Source: Gibbula magus
Taxonomy: Eukaryota; Mollusca; Gastropoda; Trochida; Trochidae
Length of the DNA stretch: 64,000 nucleotides
NCBI GenBank assembly: GCA_936450465.1
Contig: OW388294.1
Coordinates: 558,001-622,000, forward strand
Direction: 5' to 3'
Part shown: positions 56,000 to 64,000 of the stretch, one piece after another
How positions within the stretch are numbered: position 1 is the first letter of the stretch
Layout of the letters: every line of letters begins with the position of its first letter
Made by a program: the position numbers and the translations under genes
Notes under the pieces: model-generated
Told to the model about the DNA's origin: nothing
Databases searched by the model: none
The model's input: only the letters and a program-made list of their open reading frames with translations

Positions 56000-56828
56000 G
56001 TAACTCATTATCACATACATGTAACATTGTTGTTATATTTGGGATATCACTGTCTGAAATAGTACACATTCTTGTACTTTCTTCAACTCATTATCACATA
56101 CATGTAACATTGTTGTTATATTTGGGACATCACTGTCTGAAATAGTACACATTCTTGTACTTTCTTCAACTCATTATCACATACATGTAACATTGTTGTT
56201 ATATTTGGGATATCACTGTCTGAAATAGTACACATTCTTTTACTTTCTTCAACTCATTATCACATACATGTAACATTGTTGTTATATTTGGGATATCACT
56301 GTCTGAAATAGTACACATTCTTGTACTTTCTTCAACTCATTATCACATACATGTAACATTGTTGTTATATTTGGGATATCACTGTCTGAAATAGTACACA
56401 TTCTTTTACTTTCTTCAACTAATTATCACATACATGTAACATTGTTGTTATATTTGGGATATCACTGTCTGAAATAGTACACATTCTTTTACTTTCTTCA
56501 ACTAATTATCACATACATGTAACATTGTTGTTATATTTGGGATATCACTGTCTGAAATAGTACACATTCTTTTACTTTCTTCAACTCATTATCACATACA
56601 TGTAACATTGTTGTTATATTTGGGATATCACTGTCTGAAATAGTACACATTCTTGTACTTTCTTCAACTCATTATCACATACATGTAACATTGTTGTTAT
56701 ATTTGGGATATCACTGTCTGAAATAGTACACATTCTTTTACTTTCTTCAACTAATTATCACATACATGTAACATTGTTGTTATATTTGGGATATCACTGT
56801 CTGAAATAGTACACATTCTTGTACTTTC
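56000..56828. repeat. 83-bp tandem repeat, 10 copies, copy B only
   Basis: Units contain CTCATTATCACATACATGTA, CATTGTTGTTATATTTGGGA and TAGTACACATTCTTGTACTT. Variants are few: CTT(G/T)TACT, AACT(C/A)ATT and GGGA(T/C)ATC. Confidence 0.95.
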
Positions 56829-56839
56829 CTCGGGATGAG

Positions 56840-56900
56840 TCGCTTGAGGGAATCAAACCCACGCCAGCATATAGCCCAACAGTCTTACTAATTCACCAGT
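56840..56900 (-). mobile_element. Degenerate tRNA-like SINE head
   Basis: On the minus strand, GGTTTGATTCC (56849-56859) is one mismatch from box B, and TAGTAAGACTG (56880-56890) is a poor box A. The distance between them is about 12 bp shorter than in tRNAs, so the element is decayed or the resemblance is accidental. Confidence 0.25.
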
Positions 56901-57254
56901 GTTTCTTACTAACACACAGTTTGAGAAATAGTGATCAATATATCCCTTTAACACACAGCTAGGGAAATGGTGATTTATCAATAGAGCTATAGAGAATGCA
57001 ACACCGCGAATTAGACATGAAGGCATCAATAAAACAAAATATTCGAATCAATAGAAAGTGTTAAACAGTACCGTATTTCACATTATAACCCCAAGTAACT
57101 ACCAAAACTGCAAAGACAAACCATTGTTATAATATATTATACGCCGGATATGTTACATAATCAGTTCGACATTTTCATTTGAACACCAGTCAAGTCTTAC
57201 ATGTATTGAATGTTGAAAATATCGGTTACCTAAACCAACACACAGGAAAACAAC

Positions 57255-57320
57255 AAGCTTTTCAATCAATCAATCTTTATTCCTCAAAAACCACCAACGG
57301 TGGTACAAGAGAATATAAAC
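57255..57320 (-). mobile_element. Possible non-LTR retrotransposon 3' tail, copy B
   Basis: Same tail as at 50345-50410; here the minus strand reads GAGGAATAAAGATTGATTGA preceded by ACCACCGTTGGTGG. Confidence 0.4.
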
Positions 57321-57730
57321 ATACATATATATTACATAAACAGACAAGAATGGTGATAACATAGTTCATTTTAACTTTCAGAAACAATACGAAAATACGT
57401 TGACAGTGCCTTCAAATCTGACATTTTTGTTGAACTTATAAATCTTTTATATTTGTAAGGATGGGTAAGGCGTTTAACTTACAACAACCCGTGGACTTAT
57501 TGTAGGAATTACTGTCCTTCTTTGTTACTTTGAAACCATTCCACGCATAAGCTACGAGCCGGTTAACAATGAGAGAGCGGGTATTGCTTCACACCTGAGT
57601 ACTGATCGATCTGGCTTGCATCACGATAGCCAACAAGAAGCGAGCTCTTTATTGTTGAGATGGCAACTCCTAATCTGTGACAGGCCACTGGTCGTCTGTC
57701 GACAAAACCTTTCTTATGTTACGATTTGTC

Positions 57731-57736
57731 TTTATT
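57731..57736 (-). promoter_or_regulatory. Possible polyadenylation signal of gene copy B
   Basis: The counterpart of 51032-51037. In copy B it is about 1.8 kb past the stop codon because the 92-bp array lies between. Confidence 0.35.
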
Positions 57737-57899
57737 GAATTGGGCATCCGGTATATTTTTGATATTCTGAAAGTTCTAAAAATGAAATAGACATAAAACC
57801 TAAATTGAGGATGTTTTTTAAAAAGGTCTTTGGGAGAGAATATGTGACTATTTTTCTTCCACTATAAGTTCTTTTCAATTTTAGCAAAATGTAATTCAA

Positions 57900-59503
57900 A
57901 CAACAGCATTCAGTGTCCCTTCAAGCGTTCACATCACAGTATATCGATATTTCATAGTTCATAAATCACGTTCGGTAATGATAAGAGATAGACACCAGCA
58001 TTCAGTGTCCCTTCAAGCGTTCACATCACAGTATATCGATATTTCATAGTTCATAAATCACGTTCGGTTATGATAAGTGTCAGCCACCAGCATTCAGTGT
58101 CCCTTCAAGCGTTCACATCACAGTATATCGAGATTTCATAGTTCATAAATCACGTTCGGTTATGATAAGTGTCAGCCACCAGCATTCAGTGTCCCTTCAA
58201 GCGTTCACATCACAGTATATCGATATTTCATAGTTCATAAATCACGTTCGGTTATGATAAGTGTCAGCCACCAGCATTCAGTGTCCCTTCAAGCGTTCAC
58301 ATCACAGTATATCGATATTCCATAGTTCATAAATCACGTTCGGTTATGATAAGAGATAGACACCAGCATTCAGTGTCCCTTCAAGCGTTCACATCACAGT
58401 ATATCGATATTTCATAGTTCATAAATCACGTTCGGTTATGATAAGAGTCAGACACCAGCATACAGTGTCCCTTCAAGCGTACAGATCACAGTATATCGAT
58501 ATTTCATAGTTCATAAATCACGTTCGGTTATGATAAGAGTTAGACACCAGCATACAGTGTCCCTTCAAGCGTTCACATCACAGTATATCGATATTTCATA
58601 GTTCATAAATCACGTTCGGTTATGATAAGTGTCAGCCACCAGCATTCAGTGTCCCTTCAAGCGTTCACATCACAGTATATCGATATTCCATAGTTCATAA
58701 ATCACGTTCGGTTATGATAAGAGATAGACACCAGCATTCAGTGTCCCTTCAAGCGTTCACATCACAGTATATCGATATTTCATAGTTCATAAATCACGTT
58801 CGGTTATGATAAGTGTCAGCCACCAGCATTCAGTGTCCCTTCAAGCGTACAGATCACAGTATATCGATAATTCATAGTTCATAAATCACGTTCGGTTATG
58901 ATAAGAGATAGACACCAGCATTCAGTGTCCCTTCAAGCGTTCACATCACAGTATATCGATATTTCATAGTTCATAAATCACGTTCGGTTATGATAAGTGT
59001 CAGCCACCAGCATTCAGTGTCCCTTCAAGCGTTCACATCACAGTATATCGATATTCCATAGTTCATAAATCACGTTCGGTTATGATAAGAGATAGACACC
59101 AGCATTCAGTGTCCCTTCAAGCGTTCACATCACAGTATATCGATATTTCATAGTTCATAAATCACGTTCGGTTATGATAAGAGTCAGACACCAGCATACA
59201 GTGTCCCTTCAAGCGTACAGATCACAGTATATCGATATTTCATAGTTCATAAATCACGTTCGGTTATGATAAGAGTTAGACACCAGCATACAGTGTCCCT
59301 TCAAGCGTACAGATCACAGTATATCGATATTTCATAGTTCATAAATCACGTTCGGTTATGATAAGAGTCAGACACCAGCATACAGTGTCCCTTCAAGCGT
59401 ACAGATCACAGTATATCGAGATTTCATAGTTCATAAATCACGTTCGGTTATGATAAGAGTCAGACACCAGCATTCAGTGTCCCTTCAAGCGTACAGATCA
59501 CAA
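57900..59503. repeat. 92-bp repeat, about 17.4 copies, copy B
   Basis: Same unit as 51203-51422. Each unit has TATATCGATATTTCATAG, including the palindrome TATCGATA. Variants AGAGATAGACACCAGC and AGTGTCAGCCACCAGC, and TTCACATC and ACAGATC, recur in ordered blocks, for example the sequences starting at about 58310 and 58675. This indicates amplification by multi-unit blocks. Confidence 0.96.
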
Positions 59504-59560
59504 TAGTAAGTTGTAGACAACCTGAAGCGGCGTCCAGTCCTCTATAAGAGTGTGCACTTG

Positions 59561-60730
59561 TTACGTGACTTTAAGCATTAAGCACTTGTCTCTTATTGCT
59601 CTGTTCACTTCCACGTTATGACAGTTCATATTGCCGGGGCAGGACATTATCTGGTCATCATCTTTAGTTTTAGTAAATTTCAGTGATCCCGACTTGCACA
59701 GTGTGTGATGACTGTTCATAACAACGTTAACTTTTCTTACAATTTCTTTCTTTTCTGACATTCTGTAAAGATGAGCCGTTCCTGACATATTATGTGTATT
59801 GCACCAGTAGATAATCCTGATTTTACAGTCGAATCCAACCAACATTGACGTAGTCTTTACTTTTTGAATTGACTCTTTTTGATTTATTTCGAGGTATTTT
59901 ACCATTATGTTTTTCCCCATCTTGTAATACAAGCGTTCGCCAGGTTCAAGAAACAAACCATCGTCTAGATTCCCCGAAGTTATTTCCTTTCTGTAGGTGC
60001 CATCAAAATTAACAGAAATAATCTTGCTCGTCGACAATCCATCAAGCAATATGAAAATCCTTCTGATAACAGAATCAACAACCATCTCTCTGAACTTGAA
60101 TCCTTTTACTGGAGTAAATGTCTCAACCTTGACGAACCGATTCTTATCTACATCATACTTCCCAAGCTGAAATGGCGACACATGATAATAAGCAAAACAG
60201 ACATGTCCACGCTTTGTTGGAATATGGTTTGCTTTACGCACTTTAGGAATTCTAGTCTTTGTCAGAGGTTTCGTAGGCAATATCGTTGAACTGTAGTGAT
60301 CACTGGAATCCTTATTCGTCATGGAAACTCTCCCTCGGAGACTTTTGTTTAATACATTGAAGGACTTGGTTGTTTCCCAGCCCATGGCTCTCTGATTCCC
60401 CTCCTCTCCTTGGTCACTTACTGGTGGTACGTGTGTACAGCTATATGCCACACAGTGTGCTCTTGAACAGTTCCTTCGAATCGGACGTCTTGAAGATTTT
60501 GTCCTTATATTGAAAAAGGAACATTTGCCATCTCTCAAACCGTTTCTGACAAAAGCTACACTGCTGCATCCCCCTGCTAGCAACCAGTGGCGGATGCACT
60601 CAAGGAGACTCGCTTCAGAACGCACTGAAAGTGTTCCAAAGTCGGTGGAATTGATTTGAATTCGCTTCCAGTGTTGTATTTTAATTCCAACACACAATGT
60701 GATAATGATATTACAAAGCAGTAACTTCAT
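59561..60730 (-). CDS. Secreted PAN-like plus LDLR-B/YWTD-like protein, copy B
   Basis: Paralogue of 51420-52628 with the same signal peptide and layout, 389 residues and about 15 substitutions, with no indel before residue 384. Notable changes: Cys49 to Trp (second Cys of the PAN-like C-x3-C), Ser50 to Leu, Cys146 to Tyr and Ile97 to Ser. At the 3' end a 7-bp tandem duplication (TGCTTAA repeated, about 59574-59587) shifts the frame. The protein ends KCLMLKVT and loses the last Cys (390 in A) and the basic C-terminal tail. The rest of the frame is intact, so the gene is not an obvious pseudogene, but loss of two paired-type Cys and the tail suggests relaxed constraint or altered function. The 92-bp array lies just downstream. 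Confidence 0.72.
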   Translation of the reverse strand: MKLLLCNIIITLCVGIKIQHWKRIQINSTDFGTLSVRSEASLLECIRHWLLAGGCSSVAFVRNGLRDGKCSFFNIRTKSSRRPIRRNCSRAHCVAYSCTHVPPVSDQGEEGNQRAMGWETTKSFNVLNKSLRGRVSMTNKDSSDHYSSTILPTKPLTKTRIPKVRKANHIPTKRGHVCFAYYHVSPFQLGKYDVDKNRFVKVETFTPVKGFKFREMVVDSVIRRIFILLDGLSTSKIISVNFDGTYRKEITSGNLDDGLFLEPGERLYYKMGKNIMVKYLEINQKESIQKVKTTSMLVGFDCKIRIIYWCNTHNMSGTAHLYRMSEKKEIVRKVNVVMNSHHTLCKSGSLKFTKTKDDDQIMSCPGNMNCHNVEVNRAIRDKCLMLKVT

Positions 60731-61335
60731 TCTTGTCTCTTCAGATTCAGTTCAACAAAATAAGACAGAATATATGACGGTTTTGCGAAAAATCGACACT
60801 CACTTTGTGTTTCTTTTAGTGGTAATGTGTTATATTTGAAATAATATATCTTATATTTCATACATTTCTTAATAAAATAATGCACATCCATTGGCAGCGT
60901 GTCTAGACCTATGTAAGTGATACCTGTCTTATTTCAATTTTGGATCACAATTAATTATAATTAATGTTCTTTTAAATTGAGTCTTTTCTTTTTTCAGATC
61001 TCTTTAGATATGAATTTTCAATACATTTATCCATCATGCTGTCAGTCTATCACGTTCCATATTGCAAATTAATAGCACACCATTTGTTAACGTGATTTGA
61101 AGATATTGTCTAATGGATTATAAATGAAAATGCATTAATGACAAAACGTTGTTTTCATGAAAGTTGTATCCGGACGTGATATTTTACGATGAATTTTAGA
61201 TTTTAATTTCCTACTTAAACAGGTTTGTTAGTTTCAAGAAAACCCAGTCATTAAACAATATATAGTTATGATAATAACAAGTTGTTATTCTAATGGTTTA
61301 AAATACTTGACACATCCACCGTTTACGTATCTATC

Positions 61336-61703
61336 CACATATCAAAAGAATTAAACCCTCCAGCTGGGCAATAGTCAGTATATATTCAATCTTGTTCTGT
61401 CATTACCTCTTCATAAAGCAACTTTGAAAAGTACGATGATAAGCCTGGTTTCGTGTTGATAAAGTGATAATGGGTTACCTTATTGATATTACCGAGTGGA
61501 TTGATGAGGTATAATGAACATAACCCAGCTCAGTAACATAGACAACACCAGCAGGAGACAGTGTAGGTGGTTCTCAGAAATCCAACTTACTTATTTACAC
61601 TAACATTTCGCGATAACAATTTATTGTTGTAAATAAGTCTCAAAATAGCTAGATGCATTGCGTTTTGGGATTATATACGTATCCGTACACTAAAGATAAA
61701 CGC
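61336..61703. other. No supported feature
   Basis: Sequence after the end of the 51420-53175/59510-61335 homology; nothing recognised. Confidence 0.4.
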
Positions 61704-61997
61704 TTAAAGATGCACCCATTGTCTTTCACAATATTTTTTTTGCTTTAACACATGCCTTCTTACCATATGTTCTAGTTTGCAGTTCAAATAGTTTCAATCA
61801 ACTCGCATATTCAATCCCAATCGCAAAATATACCATAATAATTAGTTTCACTATGTTTACTTTCATATCGTCGCTGATTGAGTCAACAATAATCAATATG
61901 GTATTTTTTGCAATCAGTCAGTAATTTTTGACAAAATGAAACTATTTAAAACGTTTGGCATATGTGACTCCCTACAACACAATTGATGCACCTTTAA
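61704..61997. mobile_element. TTAA-flanked MITE-like element
   Basis: Both ends carry TTAA (61704-61707, 61994-61997). The termini AGATGCACCCATTGT and, on the other strand, AGGTGCATCAATTGT match at 12 of 15 positions. The 294-bp element has no coding frame. A related but rearranged copy lies at 15895-16090. TTAA target preference fits a piggyBac-derived non-autonomous element. Confidence 0.6.
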
Positions 61998-62835
61998 ATT
62001 TACCGTAACGCAATTTTAAAGGTAATCTGTCATGCCGCATGACGTTAACCAATATATTCGCGGTAACTATGTTACGATGTCTGCTATTTCAATTACAAAT
62101 ATATCTCAGGTTAATGATGAATTTAAATTGCCTTGTTTAACCGTGTAACTGATAGCCTGAACATCAGGAGGAAAGTCTAGGTCGATAGACTTGCGCCGCT
62201 CCCGTTCTACACACGTCCACACCACTGGCCGACGCTTAATTGGCGGAGAGGAACTCGAACATCGATGAGGGTGGGGTCATTGCTGTAATGAGGTCGCTAA
62301 TACCTCTACATATGCCCACACCAGAGAGACATCGACGTACTTGTATTTTGTAAATATATCAGATTGTTACAACTAGCAGTATACCAACAAGAGCTGTTGA
62401 ACTTTTACATTTATTAAAGGCGCTGTAGCACACCGTCCTTGCTGAAGTGTTCTCACAAAAAAATTAATAAGTGTTACAAATGGGTAAATAATACTCCCGA
62501 ATCAATAAAAAGAGGCACCATTATGGAATGTTCAACCATATTGCTGTCTGAACTCTCAAAATCGCATGAAACCTATAAATCTACCTCTCACATGCGCATA
62601 GAAGAGTTCCACAAAAGTGTCGTTTTATTATATATTTGTATAGATTGCACCATTTTCTTCAAATACGTATAACCATTTTCTATCGATACTGCTAATACTT
62701 TCAGTTCCATGTGTATTCAGTTTATCTAGACTTGTTGAATAATCATCTAGACTGTAGTTAAGGCTCTTATACATAGTTATGGGGCAGGACTAGTTGATAC
62801 AGTGAAAGAAGACAAATCTTATGGATGAAGCTCCA
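61998..62835. other. No supported gene
   Basis: A 77-codon frame at 62439-62672 has no motif. Segment 62160-62340 has repeat-like, CpG-containing composition, but I cannot assign it. Confidence 0.4.
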
Positions 62836-63949
62836 TCTGTTATGGGGTAAAATTCAAACAGACCACATTCTCTCTGTTATTGGCAAGACTCAAACAGACA
62901 ACATTCTCTCTGTTATGGGGTAAGACTCAAACAGACAACATTCTCTCTGTTATTGGCAAGACTCAAACAGACAACATTCTCTCTGTTATGGGGTAAGACT
63001 CAAACAGACCACATTCTCTCTGTTATGGGGTAAAATTCAAACAGACCACATTCTCTCTGTTATGGGCAAGACTCAAACAGACAACATTCTCTCTGTTATG
63101 GGGCAAGACTCAAACAGACAACATTCTCTCTGTTATGGAGCAAGACTCAAACAGACATCATTCTCTCTGTTATGGGGCAAGACTCAAACAGACAACATTC
63201 TCTCTGTTATGGGGCAAGACTCAAACAGACCACATTCTCTCTGTTATGGGGTAAGACTCAAACAGACCACATTCTCTCTGTTATGGGGCAAGACTCAAAC
63301 AGACAACATTCTCTCTGTTATGGAGCAAGACTCAAACAGACAACATTCTCTCTGTTATGGAGCAAGACTCAAACATACAACATTCTCTCTGTTAAGGGTT
63401 AAGACTCAAACAGACAACATTCTCTCTGTTAATTTGGGGTAAGACTCAAACAGACAACATTCTCTCTGTTAATTTGGGGTAAGACTCAAACAGACAACAT
63501 TCTCTCTGTTAATTTGGGGTAAGACTCAAACAGACAACATTCTCTCTGTTAATTTGGGGTAAGACTCAAACAGACAACATTCTCTCTGTTAATTTGGGGT
63601 AAAACTCAAACAGACAACATTCTCTCTGTTAATTACGGGGTAAGACTCAAACAGACAACATTCTCTCTGTTAATTTGGGGTAAAACTCAAACAGACAACA
63701 TTCTCTCTGTTAATTACGGGGTAAGACTCAAACAGACAACATTCTCTCTGTTAAGGGTTAAGACTCAAACAGACAACATTCTCTCTGTTAATTTGGGGTA
63801 AGACTCAAACAGACAACATTCTCTCTGTTAATTTGGGGTAAGACTCAAACAGACAACATTCTCTCTGTTAATTTGGGGTAAGACTCAAACAGACAACATT
63901 CTCTCTGTTAATTACGGGGTAAGACTCAAACAGACAACATTCTCTCTGT
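62836..63949. repeat. 37/40-bp tandem repeat, about 28 copies
   Basis: Units contain GACTCAAACAGACAACATTC and TCTCTGTTA followed by TGGGG(C/T)AA (37-bp form, mostly left of 63400) or ATTTGGGGTAA (40-bp form, mostly right). An ATTACGGGGTAAG variant recurs near 63640, 63710 and 63905. The 37-bp part gives accidental frames (three units = 111 bp). Confidence 0.95.
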
Positions 63950-64000
63950 CACAAACATACACCGAGGCGGATATATAAACATAGTCAGGGCTCACAAACA

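Larger units (their letters stand above)
54597..64000. repeat. Segmental duplication, copy B (continues to the window end)
   Basis: Collinear with 49125-53825 but about twice as long. The extra length comes from an 83-bp array (56000-56828), expansion of the 92-bp array (57900-59503), expansion of the 37/40-bp array (62836-63949), an insertion at 55272-55776 and a MITE-like element at 61704-61997. Confidence 0.85.

Noticed and set aside
62160..62340. tRNA-like segment on the minus strand with a box B-like TTCGAGTTCC
   Set aside because: The T-arm does not pair and no convincing box A lies at the right distance.

Overview
The window is eukaryotic nuclear DNA, AT-rich overall, with intron-poor gene remnants, TATA boxes, AATAAA signals, tRNA-derived SINEs, TTAA-flanked MITE-like elements and many tandem arrays. 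No bacterial features (operons, ribosome binding sites, CRISPR) are present. A short interspersed repeat at 49936-50052 resembles a repeat common in molluscs, and the duplicated secreted gene (PAN-like plus LDLR-B/YWTD-like) suits a lophotrochozoan. A mollusc is my best guess; the species is not recognised.

Roughly half of the window (my tally of array lengths is about 33 kb) is tandem repeat. The dominant object is one uninterrupted 20.8 kb satellite of a 33-bp unit (21346-42170, about 630 copies) with nested higher-order repeats of 132, 891 and 2178 bp. Around it lie at least twelve other arrays with units of 5, 11, 22, 26, 29, 36/40, 37, 43/47, 52, 63, 83 and 92 bp. Long open frames inside these arrays are mostly by-products of periods divisible by three. 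The one I keep as a candidate gene is the 500-codon Cys-rich 63-bp repeat at 13739-15241, which has a TATA box 46 bp upstream.

Layout: 1-1110 is a CpG-rich, ACGTGCG-motif region with a TATA-driven short ORF on the minus strand (possible transposon end). 2897-4066 is a zinc-finger gene with a decayed first finger, followed by a TTAA-flanked MITE-like element. 4.7-13.7 kb is mostly unannotatable DNA with two arrays. 13.7-21.3 kb holds the 63-bp coding-like array, interspersed elements and the 11-bp array. 21.3-42.2 kb is the giant satellite. 42.5-49.1 kb holds further arrays. 49.1-64 kb is a tandem segmental duplication (copy A 49125-53825, copy B 54597 to the window end).

Each duplicon carries one secreted-protein gene on the minus strand (A 51420-52628, 402 aa; B 59561-60730, 389 aa). 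B has lost a PAN-domain cysteine and has a frameshifted C-terminus. Two tandem repeats that are short in copy A (92 bp and 37/40 bp) are strongly expanded in copy B, and an 83-bp array occurs only in B. The 92-bp array sits directly 3' of the gene, before the nearest shared AATAAA, so it may lie within the B 3' UTR.
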